Assembly (NCBI RefSeq): GCF_000969835.1
Contig: NZ_KQ033912.1
Coordinates: 1,353,961 to 1,417,960 of the forward strand
From: Parabacteroides goldsteinii DSM 19448 = WAL 12034
GTDB taxonomy: Bacteria; Bacteroidota; Bacteroidia; Bacteroidales; Tannerellaceae
DNA: 64,000 bases
Reading direction: 5' to 3'
Below are positions 26,644 to 37,900 of this stretch, piece after piece; the stretch's first letter is position 1, and every line of letters starts with the position of its first letter. The notes below the pieces were generated by a model. The model was not told the DNA's origin. It was given only the letters and a program-made list of their open reading frames with translations, and did not search any database. A program made the translations under genes and the position numbers.

Positions 26644-26731
26644 TATCATATATTATGATATTACTTTCTCATATATTATAATACTCTATTCGCATAATAT
26701 ATGAAAATACAGTATCATAATATATGATATT
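26644..26731. repeat. AT-rich nested palindrome array
   Basis: Four near copies of a 15-20 base palindromic unit built on ATCATATATTATGAT are arranged as a larger inverted repeat of about 38 bases per arm around TCTATTCG. It lies in the 341 bp gap between mnmD and the TonB receptor gene. It could extrude a cruciform or bind a dimeric protein repeatedly; there is no coding potential. Confidence 0.6.
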
Positions 26732-26839
26732 TCCATCCTTCACCAGATAAGAACTTGGGGAATCCTAGTATGCGCCCGGTAATGATGCAATAATTACAGT
26801 TCATATCCTATTAGAACCAATCCTTCCCTAATATTATAG

Positions 26840-26847
26840 TATCTTTG
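26840..26847 (+). promoter_or_regulatory. Promoter -7 box of the TonB receptor gene
   Basis: TATCTTTG, 17 bases before the start codon; no obvious -33 box. Confidence 0.5.
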
Positions 26848-26864
26848 CCAAAAAACCGATAGCG

Positions 26865-29255
26865 ATGTATAAAAGAGCATATATCTTCCTGGTATTATTT
26901 ATTGTCTGCATCCAGTTCATGCAGGCCCAGAAAAGCTATTCCATAAAAGGGATCGTAAAGGAAGCTGCAAGTGGTGAACCGGTGCCTTACGCAACAGTGG
27001 TGATCTGGAACACAACACAAGGAACAGCAACCGATTCCGTCGGCAATTTCGAGATCACCGGAGTCGCCCCCGGCAGTTATCGTCTTCAGGCCTCCTTCCT
27101 GGGATATAAGCCGGAAGTAACCGCCGAGTTCCGCGTTGCCAATAAAGATATATTTTTCCCGATCGAGTTGGAGCCGGGTAGCGAAAACCTGCAGGAAGTC
27201 AGTGTTGTGGCTTCCCCGTTTCGTAAAACAGCCGAAAGTCCGCTCGGACTGCGCGTTATAGGCTTCAAAGAGATAGAAAAGAGTGCCGGAGGTAACCGTG
27301 ACATATCGCGTGTCGTACAATCTTTTCCCGGAGTCGCTTCCACGGCTGCATTCCGGAACGACCTGATGGTAAGAGGCGGCGGTCCTTCCGAGAACCGTTT
27401 CTTCCTGGATGGAGTAGAAATTCCGAATATCAATCACTTTTCAACACAAGGCGCTTCGGGCGGACCGGTCGGAATCATTAATCCTGATTTCATACGCGAA
27501 GTAAACTTCTATTCGGCAGCATTTCCCGCTGCCAGAGGGAATGCATTAAGCTCCGTGCTGGATTTCAAACTACAGGACGGGAATAAAGAAAAGTTCTCCC
27601 TGCGCGGAGTGGTCGGAGCCTCCGATGTCGGACTGTCGGTTAACGGACCGATGGGCGACAAAACAACCTACCAGGTCTCCATCAGGCGTTCATATCTGCA
27701 ATTTCTGTTCGACATGATCGGACTGCCGTTCCTACCGACTTTCACCGATGCCCAGTTCAAGATCAAACATGCTTTCAACAAGAAAAACGAACTCACTTTT
27801 CTCGGATTAGGAGCCATAGACGATATGAAACTGAATACCGGGATGAAAGATATGAGCGAAAAGAACCAATATATCCTGGCTTACCTGCCGGTTGTAAAAC
27901 AAAAGACCTATACCCTGGGAGCCGTCTACAAGCATTATACCGGGAAAAACATCTATTCAGTTATCGTCAGCCGTAGCCAGATGAACAACAAAAACATCAA
28001 ATACCGGGATAACGACGAAAGCATGCCGGAAAATCTTACGCTCAATTACCGCTCGGACGAGATAGAGAACAAACTCCGTAGCGAAAATATCTTCCGCCTC
28101 CCTTACATACAACTCCAGACAGGTGGCAACATCGATTATTCGGAATACACAAACCATACATTCCAGAAACAATTTACCACTATTCCCCGGGAGATCACCT
28201 ATCAGACCGACCTGGGAATCTGGAAATGGGGATTGTATGCCACCGCCATCTACGAAAGCGACAATGAGCGTTTTACCGCCTCGCTGGGACTTCGTGCCGA
28301 TGCCAACAATTATTCATCTAAAATGAAGAATATGCTTGACCAACTCTCGCCACGCCTTTCGTTGTCTTACCGGATAGCCGGCGATATCTACCTGAACGCC
28401 AACGCCGGGCGTTACTATGAGTTACCTCCGTACACCGTTATGGGGTTTAAGGATAACGACGGGAATTATGTCAACAAGGGAAACGCCCTTCAATATATCC
28501 GTAGCGACCAGGCCGGACTGGGACTGGAATATCGTCCCTCCTCTTTCCTTAAATTCACAGCCGAAGGGTTCTACAAACATTATAACCGCTATCCGATGTC
28601 GGTCATCGACAGCATTCCTTTGGCCTCGAAAGGAACCGACTACGGTGTTCTGGGAAATGAAGCCGTCACCTCCACCGCTACCGGACGAGCTTACGGTATG
28701 GAACTGATGGGGCGCTGGTATAATTACAAAGGGCTCACTTTCATCGCTTCCTACACTTATGTCCGCAGTGAATATAAAGACGGAAGAAATACAGGTAAAT
28801 ACCTTCCTTCCGCCTGGGATAACAAACATCTGTTCACCTTCAGCGGTACCTATTCACTCCCCAAAAACTGGGATATAGGCGCCAAACTCCGGGTAGTAGG
28901 CGGCGCACCATACACACCTTACGATGTGGAGAAAAGCAGTTATGTGGAAGCCTGGGATGCCAGCGGCAGCCTTTACTACGACTACAGCCGCTTCAACAGC
29001 GAACGCCTGAAACCATTCACCCAGCTGGACCTGCGCATAGATAAAACATTTTATCTGAAAAAAGTAATGCTCGGGTTCTATATCGATCTTCAGAACGTAC
29101 TTAATTCGAAATACAAAGAACAGGACGTCTATATAAAAACAGGTAAAATACTGAACCCCGATGCCCCAAAAGGAGAACAACGATATGAATTGAAACCGGT
29201 AGAACGCATGACCGGAACGATGTTGCCCAGTATAGGAATCATGATAGAAATATAA
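26865..29255 (+). CDS. TonB-dependent outer-membrane receptor
   Basis: 796 residues. A signal peptide ends near MQAQ. A CarboxypepD_reg-like domain (about 24-100, [23 protein letters not shown]) is followed by the plug (about 110-230, with [19 protein letters not shown]) and a 22-strand barrel closing at IMIEI. It would import a ligand across the outer membrane using TonB energy. At under 800 residues, and without a SusD gene beside it, it is not a SusC-type protein; iron complexes, vitamins or other small ligands are possible, and the ligand is not deducible. It stands alone upstream of a hybrid kinase gene on the same strand. Confidence 0.9.
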   Translation: MYKRAYIFLVLFIVCIQFMQAQKSYSIKGIVKEAASGEPVPYATVVIWNTTQGTATDSVGNFEITGVAPGSYRLQASFLGYKPEVTAEFRVANKDIFFPIELEPGSENLQEVSVVASPFRKTAESPLGLRVIGFKEIEKSAGGNRDISRVVQSFPGVASTAAFRNDLMVRGGGPSENRFFLDGVEIPNINHFSTQGASGGPVGIINPDFIREVNFYSAAFPAARGNALSSVLDFKLQDGNKEKFSLRGVVGASDVGLSVNGPMGDKTTYQVSIRRSYLQFLFDMIGLPFLPTFTDAQFKIKHAFNKKNELTFLGLGAIDDMKLNTGMKDMSEKNQYILAYLPVVKQKTYTLGAVYKHYTGKNIYSVIVSRSQMNNKNIKYRDNDESMPENLTLNYRSDEIENKLRSENIFRLPYIQLQTGGNIDYSEYTNHTFQKQFTTIPREITYQTDLGIWKWGLYATAIYESDNERFTASLGLRADANNYSSKMKNMLDQLSPRLSLSYRIAGDIYLNANAGRYYELPPYTVMGFKDNDGNYVNKGNALQYIRSDQAGLGLEYRPSSFLKFTAEGFYKHYNRYPMSVIDSIPLASKGTDYGVLGNEAVTSTATGRAYGMELMGRWYNYKGLTFIASYTYVRSEYKDGRNTGKYLPSAWDNKHLFTFSGTYSLPKNWDIGAKLRVVGGAPYTPYDVEKSSYVEAWDASGSLYYDYSRFNSERLKPFTQLDLRIDKTFYLKKVMLGFYIDLQNVLNSKYKEQDVYIKTGKILNPDAPKGEQRYELKPVERMTGTMLPSIGIMIEI

Positions 29256-29315
29256 TACCCTTGATTTTCTTCTGTTTTTATTGACCATAGTTCTACATAG
29301 ATCACAAATAATTCC

Positions 29316-29323
29316 TATTTTTG
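29316..29323 (+). promoter_or_regulatory. Promoter -7 box of the hybrid kinase gene
   Basis: TATTTTTG at 36 bases before ATG 29359. It lies downstream of an alternative TTG start at 29281, which supports the ATG. Confidence 0.45.
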
Positions 29324-29358
29324 TAGCCGGGAAACAGACAGTAACAGAGAAGATATCA

Positions 29359-32031
29359 ATGTTGAAAGTGATTCTAAGAAATATTATATGCCACATACAA
29401 ATACTATTCATACTTGTATGTATTATTATGTCTATCCCGGCCCATGCTGAAGACACCCATCCGATCCTTATTATCAGCTCCTATAACCCGGATACCCGTA
29501 ATACCACGCAAAATATCTCCGAATTCATGGAGGAGTACAAACGTCTGGGAGGTACAGCTCCGGTCATCATAGAAAACATGAACTGTAAAAGTTTGCCGGA
29601 GGCTCCTTTATGGAAAGGAAAAATGGCAACCTTGCTAAAAAAATATAACAACGAGAACACTCCGCAGGCCATAGTCATTCTAGGCCAGGAAGGATGGTCT
29701 TCTTACCTGTCGCAGGATGAACCGATCCTAAAAGATATTCCTATCCTGTGTGGGATGGTTAGCCGAAATGCGGTCATTCTGCCGGACTCCAATACCGTAA
29801 TGGCAGACTGGGACCCGGAGAGTATTGATATCCAAAGTTACATAGACAACGGATTCTATCTGTCTGGTTTTATCTATAATTATGATATAAAAAAGAATAT
29901 AGAACTGGCTTTGAATCTTTATCCCGCAACAAAGCATTTTGCTTTAATAACAGATAACAGCTACGGAGGTATCTCTTTGCAGGCACTGGTAAAAAAGGAA
30001 ATGAAAAAGTTCCCGGACCAGAATCTCATACTGCTGGACGGCCGGAAAAATAATATCTACACCATTGTCGAACAAATAAAGAGACTTCCAAAGGAAACCG
30101 TAATCCTACTGGGAACCTGGCGTGTAGATGTAAACGACGGGTATTATGTAGGTAACGCAACCTACACCATGATGGCAGGCAACCCGAATCTTCCGGCTAT
30201 CACACTGACTTCTATCGGACTTAGCCATTGGGCAATAGGCGGTTACATGCCTAAATACCGTTCCATCGGTAAAGATCTTGCCAAACAGGCTATCGATATC
30301 CAAACAAAGAAAGTACTCCAAAAAGAGATGAAGGCAGTAAGTATTCCCAACGGATATACTTTCGATGCCAAAAAACTAAGAGAGTTCAATATAGAAAGAG
30401 ACTGTCTGCCTGCCGATTCCACGTTGATCAATGTGGAGGGCAATCTGTTTATCAAATACAGATTTGAGATCTTGCTGATCGTTGCATGCGTATTGTTACT
30501 TTTCCTGATAATGATCCTGTTCTTCCTGTTCAGAACCAACCGGTTGAAAGACGAACTGATGGACCTGCAGAAAGACAATGTTATTATTATGAATAACATT
30601 CAGTCTTCTATCCGTTTCATAAAACCGGACTATTCGGTCAAATGGGAGAATCAGATAAAAATGCCTTGCAGTCCGCAATATGGTCCTAGAAACTGCTGCC
30701 TGGTTAAAAACGGGCTGAAACCATTCTGCGATGAATGTGCGCTGATTTCCGCCATGGAAAGCCGGAAGCCTTTCGAGCTTGTCAAGCAATGTGCCCCGGG
30801 TGAATATACACATGTATTTGCCAACCCAATACTCGATGCAAAGGAAAATCTTTTGGGTGTAGTATTCAAGAAAGAAAATGTCACCAAGCAGAAACTAGCT
30901 GAGAACGAATTGAGACTGGCTAAGGAAAAAGCAGAAGAATCGGATCACCTGAAATCGGCCTTCCTTGCAAATATGAGCCATGAGATACGTACGCCGCTTA
31001 ATGCGATTGTCGGTTTCTCCGGCCTGCTTGCCATGACCGAAGAATTGGAGGAACGCGAAGAATACATCAATATTATCAATAACAATAATGAACTCCTGTT
31101 GCAATTGATCAATGATATTCTGGACCTGTCCAAGATCGAGGCCAATACGCTCGAATTTGTTTATTCAGATGTCGATATCAATCAGTTATTATGTGATATA
31201 GAACAGACCTCCCGCCTGAAAGCGGCAGAAGGCGTGCAGGTTTCATTTGTCGAAAAGATGTCTCATTGTATCATCCGGACAGACAAGAACCGCTTGTCGC
31301 AGGTAATAACCAACTTTATCAACAATGCCATCAAGTTCACCAAAGAAGGCGGAATACGTTTCGGCTATCAACATAAGGACGGCAAATTACTATTCTTTGT
31401 CTCCGATACCGGATGCGGCATCGATAAAAAGATCAAAGACAGCGTTTTCCAGCGCTTTGTCAAGTTAGACAGTTTCGCTCAGGGAACCGGGCTCGGACTG
31501 TCTATCAGCCAGATGATCGTACAGAAGCTGGGAGGAGAGATCGGCGTGGAATCTGAACTGGGACAAGGTTCGACTTTCTGGTTCACCCTACCCGATACGG
31601 TTATTGAAGAATCGCACGTTGCTGCGGCAGAACCTGTACAAATAGAAATACAGAATAATGCCTTTACTGAGAATAACAATAAAAAGTCAACCTTACTGAT
31701 TGCCGAAGACAACGAAAGCAACTACACGTATATAAAAGCAATCCTCAAGGAATATAACCTGGTACATGCCTGGAACGGTCAGGAAGCAGTAGACTTATAC
31801 AGAAAATATCATCCGGACATGATCCTCATGGATCTAAAAATGCCGCTTATGGACGGATACCAGGCAACGAAAGAGATACGCAAAGATAATACTGTTATCC
31901 CCATCATAGCCGTGACCGCTTTTGCCTTTGCCGAAGACGAACAACGGGTGAAACAGAGCGGCTTCAACGATTATGTAGCCAAACCGATCAAACCCAACGA
32001 TCTGAAAAAGAAGATAACAGAGCTTTTGTAG
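29359..32031 (+). CDS. Hybrid sensor histidine kinase/receiver with ABC-substrate-like sensor
   Basis: 890 residues. A signal peptide or first membrane segment (about 8-30) precedes a periplasmic domain (about 35-360) resembling the ABC-type sugar/urea-binding fold, then a membrane helix (about 368-391). Next comes a PAS-like region rich in cysteine (C437, C446, C447, C457, C460, C478). The H-box H541 ([13 protein letters not shown]), the ATPase motifs ([15 protein letters not shown]) and a C-terminal receiver with phospho-acceptor D825 ([12 protein letters not shown]) follow. There is no DNA-binding domain, so unlike Bacteroides HTCS regulators it must pass the signal to a separate partner. 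None is adjacent. It faces the SusCD operon end-to-end. Confidence 0.9.
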   Translation: MLKVILRNIICHIQILFILVCIIMSIPAHAEDTHPILIISSYNPDTRNTTQNISEFMEEYKRLGGTAPVIIENMNCKSLPEAPLWKGKMATLLKKYNNENTPQAIVILGQEGWSSYLSQDEPILKDIPILCGMVSRNAVILPDSNTVMADWDPESIDIQSYIDNGFYLSGFIYNYDIKKNIELALNLYPATKHFALITDNSYGGISLQALVKKEMKKFPDQNLILLDGRKNNIYTIVEQIKRLPKETVILLGTWRVDVNDGYYVGNATYTMMAGNPNLPAITLTSIGLSHWAIGGYMPKYRSIGKDLAKQAIDIQTKKVLQKEMKAVSIPNGYTFDAKKLREFNIERDCLPADSTLINVEGNLFIKYRFEILLIVACVLLLFLIMILFFLFRTNRLKDELMDLQKDNVIIMNNIQSSIRFIKPDYSVKWENQIKMPCSPQYGPRNCCLVKNGLKPFCDECALISAMESRKPFELVKQCAPGEYTHVFANPILDAKENLLGVVFKKENVTKQKLAENELRLAKEKAEESDHLKSAFLANMSHEIRTPLNAIVGFSGLLAMTEELEEREEYINIINNNNELLLQLINDILDLSKIEANTLEFVYSDVDINQLLCDIEQTSRLKAAEGVQVSFVEKMSHCIIRTDKNRLSQVITNFINNAIKFTKEGGIRFGYQHKDGKLLFFVSDTGCGIDKKIKDSVFQRFVKLDSFAQGTGLGLSISQMIVQKLGGEIGVESELGQGSTFWFTLPDTVIEESHVAAAEPVQIEIQNNAFTENNNKKSTLLIAEDNESNYTYIKAILKEYNLVHAWNGQEAVDLYRKYHPDMILMDLKMPLMDGYQATKEIRKDNTVIPIIAVTAFAFAEDEQRVKQSGFNDYVAKPIKPNDLKKKITELL

Positions 32032-32104
32032 ACTATTGTTATATGGAACGTGTACCCGGAAATTGCAGGGTAATTATAATCAGACACAATGAATAGTACA
32101 ATTA

Positions 32105-32144
32105 AAAACAAGGCCGGAACGAGTATCCCTACTCACTCCGGCCA
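32105..32144 (-). terminator. Terminator of the SusCD operon
   Basis: GGCCGGA (32112-32118) pairs with TCCGGCC (32137-32143), extended inward by GAGTA/TACTC. On the minus strand it is followed by CTTGTTTTT, so it ends the leftward operon. Confidence 0.75.
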
Positions 32145-32199
32145 ACTTGTGTGTCTAGTAAAAAATTTCGGTTAGCTTGATATATTGTATATGTCCCTA

Positions 32200-32718
32200 T
32201 TAATCATCAACGGCAAGTCCTGTATAACGATATCCGGACACTTTGTATTTGGCATAGCCGTATTGAGCCGGATACTCGTCGTCACTGAATGAGACGTAAT
32301 ATACGATACTGTCAGCTGGCGTACCATGAGGCGTCGTAGCTGCTCCCGGCAAAATCTTGCCACCGTCGATCGTTACATTGATCGGATCGCCGACCTCATT
32401 TGTTGCAGCTCCCGATGTGGCAAAAGTCAACGTATTTACATCTGACTGAACCTTTACTTTATATTCCCAGAAGTTCCCCAGATCATCCACATACATTTCT
32501 GTAGGCAGATTAGCTGCTGTATTGTAAGTATTCAGCATAACGCGTCCCAATCCGAAGAAATCCTCTTCAACCACATTACCGCTTCCGTCGACAGCATCCA
32601 CCGTTACAGTCCATTCACCGGCAAGGGCCTCGGTAGCTGTCCCGCCGATTTCGTCTTTCTCGCAGGAAAACAGCAAGACTCCTGCACACATCATCAATAA
32701 ATATATTACTTTCTTCAT
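32200..32718 (-). CDS. Accessory surface lipoprotein, lipid-binding/putative hydrolase family
   Basis: 172 residues with lipobox LLFSC and then a beta-rich domain that begins GEWTVTVDAVDGSGN. This matches the small lipid-binding putative hydrolase lipoproteins that accompany some SusCD operons. In B. thetaiotaomicron a lipoprotein of this sort (BT2261) is, as I recall, a subunit of the four-part BT2261-BT2264 complex; the gene order here is the same. No catalytic residues can be named. It is the last gene of the operon, 4 bases after the upstream gene. Confidence 0.72.
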   Translation of the reverse strand: MKKVIYLLMMCAGVLLFSCEKDEIGGTATEALAGEWTVTVDAVDGSGNVVEEDFFGLGRVMLNTYNTAANLPTEMYVDDLGNFWEYKVKVQSDVNTLTFATSGAATNEVGDPINVTIDGGKILPGAATTPHGTPADSIVYYVSFSDDEYPAQYGYAKYKVSGYRYTGLAVDD

Positions 32719-32722
32719 ATCC

Positions 32723-33445
32723 TTATCGTTTAGTCATTGTTACATAGAAATCCATGGAACCGGCATATCCAACTTGCCAGGAAAGCGTATTTGTAGCCGA
32801 ATCGAACTTACCCTCTTTCATATAGTCGGCCGAATCGCCCCAGCCGGCAACTGAACTTGAAAGCATCTCTATAGAACCATCTTCAGAGACTTTAATATCG
32901 CCCGGCATGGAATAGGCGATACCGTAATTAGCACGCTTGTCGTACCAACCGCCCAGCAAGTCGCTCACTGCATACGTACCGTTGCCATTGTTGAACACAG
33001 TCATTTCGTAGCTGGCACCATAAGGCGTTTCGCCGGCACTGCTGACACGATAACTTGCCGGATCAACGTAGTATACGCCTTCTACCGGATCATTCTGATC
33101 TGTCACGATCACCTTACGGCTGGCAGTTGTAACGAATCCGTCGGCATTCACAATCGAGTAAGCCACTGTATATATGCCTGACTTGTCCATATTTACATTA
33201 GAATCCACCTGCACCTGATCGGTCACATCTTCACCATTCAGAATCGCTGTATAACCGGGATCGGTAAACGTACCTCCCTTGGCACAATAAAGTGTTGTAC
33301 CTCCATCCGCCGAATTTTCCAAAGTCAACTCCGGATAGTAGGTTATAAAGGTCATTCCCTCCGTACTATCATCCCCGCAACCGGCCAACGAAAAAACAGC
33401 CAGTACGGATATTATCATATATGTTAATTTACTTTTCATCGTCAT
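32723..33445 (-). CDS. Surface lipoprotein with DUF5011/5012-like Ig domain
   Basis: 240 residues with lipobox SLAGC. An Ig-like domain (about 40-115) shows the pattern GGTFTDPGYTAILNGEDVTDQV and SGIYTVAYSIVNADGF, typical of DUF5011/DUF5012 lipoproteins. A C-terminal beta-rich domain ends FYVTMTKR. It is probably exposed on the cell surface beside the SusCD transporter, equivalent in position to BT2262 of B. thetaiotaomicron. The role is unknown; helping to capture substrate is an inference. A start 2 codons downstream (MKSKL) is also possible. Confidence 0.75.
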   Translation of the reverse strand: MTMKSKLTYMIISVLAVFSLAGCGDDSTEGMTFITYYPELTLENSADGGTTLYCAKGGTFTDPGYTAILNGEDVTDQVQVDSNVNMDKSGIYTVAYSIVNADGFVTTASRKVIVTDQNDPVEGVYYVDPASYRVSSAGETPYGASYEMTVFNNGNGTYAVSDLLGGWYDKRANYGIAYSMPGDIKVSEDGSIEMLSSSVAGWGDSADYMKEGKFDSATNTLSWQVGYAGSMDFYVTMTKR

Positions 33446-33468
33446 ATTTCTCTATATTGAATGATTAC

Positions 33469-34980
33469 TTATTTACCCCAGAACACAGGTGATGTATAAC
33501 CCGGGAAATCGGGCGTGTTTTCATTACGCGAAGAAGAACTTTCTGCATACGGATAACGTTCCAACAGCTTATTTTCTCCCACTTGTCCGAATACTAGGAT
33601 CGGAGTATACAACGTACCGGGAACATAAGCCGACACATTATAAGAATCCTGATCACCTTCAGTATAGAAATCGCTACCCTTCGCCTTTCCAAATGCCGGA
33701 TAATTCAGACGGCGCATTTCACACCAGGCTTCGAAAGGATTCACACCAGACAGTGCTACCCATTTGGCAATACCCAGACTCTGTTCCATATTGCTTGCAT
33801 TATAAGGATAACGGGCCACATACTCAGCTGCCCCTCCTACACCAGCCGAAGCAAAAGAAGCCTCAACGGCAGCTGCATAATGCGAAGCAGCCTCAACGGC
33901 CGAACCGTAGCGGGCATAATACTCAGCCTTGAAAAACTCGATCTCTGCCAACGTAATCAAATAAACCGGCATATCGTAGCTGGCCACCGGACGGCACCAA
34001 TCTTGTAACTTAGTAGTCGATTTCGGATAGTTAGTACCCGAGATACCGCCCATATATTGTCCGGCCTTGTTTTTATCGAAGAATTTAGGCAAACGAGGGT
34101 CTTCATACACAACATTACCTTCGCTGTCTTCTATACGCATAGTACCGATGATAGCCAGGTTGGCCGCAATATTAGTCTGAGTAGATCCCCAAGTCGTAGC
34201 AAATTCTTCCGAATAAAACGGATTCATGGCTCCCGGCACATTATTCCAGCAATCTTTATAACTAACATCCTCGTCAGGAAAATTATTTTCCGCGATCAGA
34301 GCAGCCACTTCAGACTTCACATCCTTCACCGTAGACATACGCATCAGCATTTTTAATTTCAATGCATTCGCAAACTGAATCCACTTGCCAGCCGTTGCCG
34401 ACGGGAAAAGGAAGTTCGTACAAACAGGACTCGAAGCAACCACATTTTCCAAAGCTGCGTTGATCTCTGCAATCACCCCCTCATACACCGTCTGTCCGTC
34501 ATCGTACTTGGGCGTAGGGTAGTTATCCAAGTCCATGGCCTCCGTATAAGGCACTTCGCCATAACAGTCTACCAAAGCTTCATAGACAAAAGCCTTCAAT
34601 ACAGTACCGGCAAGATAAGTTCCCCAATCTTCTTCGGCGGCCGACTTATTCATTAGCGTTTTCAAGTTAGAGAGGGCCTTCTGATTGAACTGTGTGTAGG
34701 TACCGCTGCTACGCGTAGCCGACATATTGAACTGTGAATAATCCACATAGTTGCTGGTACCGAACAGGTGGGCATACTGCTGTGCATGGAAACCGCCGGC
34801 AATCCGCAAAAAGTTACCATAGCTCGAAGCCATGTTCATCTCGATGACAGGCATCAACATATAGGTTTCGATATTCTCTTCGGCCGGCGAATTCGGATCG
34901 GTATTGATATCCAAATAACTGTTACAAGAGCTGAAACCCAACCCCAATGCCAGGGCAGATGCTACTATTATTTTTTTCAT
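33469..34980 (-). CDS. SusD/RagB-like nutrient-binding lipoprotein
   Basis: 503 residues from ATG 34980 (MKKIIVASAL). The track upstream to 35013 has no signal-peptide logic and is rejected. The lipobox GFSSC is followed by NSYLDINTDPNSP, the typical opening of the SusD-like-2 group, and a TPR-rich helical body with loops. SusD-like proteins form the lid of the SusC channel and capture the substrate. It lies 19 bases downstream of the SusC gene. The SusD-like-2 group is often linked to peptides or other non-glycan nutrients, which fits the absence of glycosidases here. Confidence 0.93.
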   Translation of the reverse strand: MKKIIVASALALGLGFSSCNSYLDINTDPNSPAEENIETYMLMPVIEMNMASSYGNFLRIAGGFHAQQYAHLFGTSNYVDYSQFNMSATRSSGTYTQFNQKALSNLKTLMNKSAAEEDWGTYLAGTVLKAFVYEALVDCYGEVPYTEAMDLDNYPTPKYDDGQTVYEGVIAEINAALENVVASSPVCTNFLFPSATAGKWIQFANALKLKMLMRMSTVKDVKSEVAALIAENNFPDEDVSYKDCWNNVPGAMNPFYSEEFATTWGSTQTNIAANLAIIGTMRIEDSEGNVVYEDPRLPKFFDKNKAGQYMGGISGTNYPKSTTKLQDWCRPVASYDMPVYLITLAEIEFFKAEYYARYGSAVEAASHYAAAVEASFASAGVGGAAEYVARYPYNASNMEQSLGIAKWVALSGVNPFEAWCEMRRLNYPAFGKAKGSDFYTEGDQDSYNVSAYVPGTLYTPILVFGQVGENKLLERYPYAESSSSRNENTPDFPGYTSPVFWGK

Positions 34981-34999
34981 ATCTTCTTTCTCCTTAATT

Positions 35000-37900
35000 T
35001 TAGAATTTAACACTCAGGTTACAGCCAAATACACGGCAAGACGGATTGGTATAAAGCTCACCGAATTGCGTTGCCAAATCACCGTAAGAAGCCTGAGACA
35101 CTGTAGTCGACTCCGGATCCACATAATAGTTATCTGAGGCAGTCCAAGTAAAGACATTGTTACAGAATGCCGTCACGGAAAGATTGCTCAACGACATCTT
35201 ACGAACCCATTTCTTAGGCACGTTCCAAGTCAGGCTGATATTACGCAACTTGACAAACGAACGATCCAGCAAATAAGCCTCGCCACCAAAACCGTAACCG
35301 TAATCATTAAAATAAGTTTGATAACTTCCGTTGCCCAAATAAATCGGGGTGGAGTTTTCCGTATAAGTACCATCGGCATTTTCGCGCACCGAATTAGGAA
35401 TGATGAAAGGACGACGTTCGTTATAAGAAGTCACGATACCGTTACCGGTAAACTGCATCAGGTTTTTCGTACGGGAGAACATGTAGCCACCCTTACGGAT
35501 ATCGAAAGCAGCACTCAGCGTGAAATCTTTATACGTGAAAGCCGTATTAATACCGCCTGTCCAGTCGAAATTCATATTCTTTCCGGTATCTTCAACCGTT
35601 GTACCTAAAACGGGCTGACCGTTTGTATCCACGATAGGCTTGCCATCGGCTGTATATTTAGGCAAATAAGTATAGAACTGTCCCATCGGTTTACCCTGTT
35701 CGGCATACATATAAACAGCATCATTTCCTGCTGAGAAATCATATATGGAGACTTTACCACCTTCCAGGCTTTCAGGCAATGAAATTACTTCATTCTTATT
35801 CTTTGAGAAGTTGAAGCTCAAATCCCAACGGAAATCTCTCGTCTGTACGGGTACCGTATTGATCACCAATTCGACTCCCTTGTTACTTACTTCACCGAAG
35901 TTGGTTACCATATAGCTATAACCCGTCGACGGATCGGTCGGCAGGGTAAAGATCTGATCCTTCGTATTACGGTTATAATAAGCGGCATCCACTCCGAAAC
36001 GTCCGTTGAAGAACTGCAAGTTCAAACCGACTTCAAACTCCGAAGTCATTTCAGGTTTCAACGTATTGCTACCCTTTGTGTTGGACGACATGAAGGCATT
36101 CACTCCGTTCATGGGGAACTTAGCCACATCGCTACCATAATATCCATGAGCCGTACCCTGTACATAAGTCACACCCGTACGATACGGAGAGGCGTCATTA
36201 CCGGTTTTACCATACGCCAGACGAGCCTTACCGAAAGTCAATATCTTGTTTTCAGGAATCAATTGCGTGAAAATCCAGCTCAACGTAGCTCCCGGATAGA
36301 AGAAACTATTGTTGTCGATAGGCAATGTAGACGACCAGTCGTTGCGGGCTGTCACGTTCAAATAAATCATATCATCCCATCCCAGGGTAACATCACCGAA
36401 AAGACCTACCAGGCGGCGTTTGCTCTGGCTCTCGGACAAAGTTGTCTTTGTCGCACCGTTGCTCAGATCCCAGAACCCGCTGTAGAAAGTCAAGTCGTCG
36501 GTCTGACCGGTCATAGAAGTTGCGCTGCGTTCATTCATATTGACACCCGCATTCACGTTTACATCCAGACGGTTATCAAGGAAACGTTTGGCATAGTTTG
36601 CCAGGAAATCATGATTGAACTCATAACGGCGTCCGTATGCAGCATACACATAACCGCTTTGGTTCATATTCGACGGGGCATATCCATAATCGTTATTAAT
36701 CAAAGCATCGTCAAGAGCGATCTGGGGACTGCCCACCTTACGGTCGTAATCCGTATAGTCGAATCCCATACGATAAGACAGGCGCAGGTCTTTGATCGGA
36801 TTTACATCCAACTGAACCTTTCCGTATACCTGTTTTGAAGCCGTATGGTTATAATTGTTTTCCAATGCCCAATAAGGGTTGGTGATGCCATAAGGAGTGA
36901 AATAAGCCTCCGGCGTATTGAATGCCGAGCTTGTATTCTTCATATCCACAACAGAGACGTCGCGCGGCAATTCGAGCACACCGTCAATTACGGAAGTACC
37001 CTGGAAACTACCTACGGCATCCGTGCTACTCCGTGCGAAGTTAACAGAAGAAGAAACCTTCAACCAATCGTTTGCTTTATAGCTGCCGCGGAAAGCGATC
37101 GTATTACGTTCATACGTATCATAATCATAAGGCATGATACCATCATCATTCGTATATGAATAAGACAGATAATAATCCATCTTCGCATCGTTCGTCACAC
37201 CACTTAAAGAAAGTGTATGATTCTGTGACCACCCCGGTTCGAAGAATTCTTTCACATTATCTTTCTTTGCACTGTATTCGTGGATAAGCTGCTGATTGTT
37301 CCATACCGGACCGTAGACTTGCATAGAGCCATCCATTGCAGGACCCCACGAACCGTTCTCGATGAAGGTCTGTGCGCCGTTCCATCCCTGTCCGAAGGTA
37401 TTCTGGAAATCAGGTAAAAGCGACACCATACGAGCCTGTACGCTACCGCTATAATTGATCGAGAAGTTACGGTTGTCGCCTCTTTTTCCCGACTTGGTAG
37501 TGATTACGATCACACCATTTGCCGCACGGCTACCATACAAGGCAGTTGCTGCCGCCCCTTTCAAAACCGTCATCGACTCGATATCTTCGGAAGCCACGTT
37601 GCTGATACCGCCCAGGGCTACGTTTTTACCGCTTCCCGAACCCATACTGTTCTGCAAAGGCACACCGTCTACTACGTAAAGCGGCTGGTTGTCACCATTA
37701 ATGGAGCTAAATCCGCGAATCGTAATATTACTTACGGCACCCGGATCAGCAGATGTAGAACTAACCTGTAGACCGGCCACTTTTCCGGACAAAGCATCTG
37801 CTACGTTAGTAGTACGCGAACTGATAATTTCATCGCTTTTTACGGTTGTTGCCGAATAACCCAGCGTTTTTTCCGAACGCGAGATACCCATGGCGGTAAC

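Noticed and set aside
29281..29358. N-terminal extension of the hybrid kinase from TTG 29281
   Set aside because: A -7 box lies within the extension, and the signal peptide begins at ATG 29359.
33489..33932. 147-codon plus-strand frame opposite the SusD-like gene
   Set aside because: Shadow frame; the SusD-like protein on the other strand explains the openness.
36146..36838. 230-codon plus-strand frame inside susC, with further antisense frames there
   Set aside because: It is a shadow of the well-supported SusC gene; low-complexity residues and no signal or motif.
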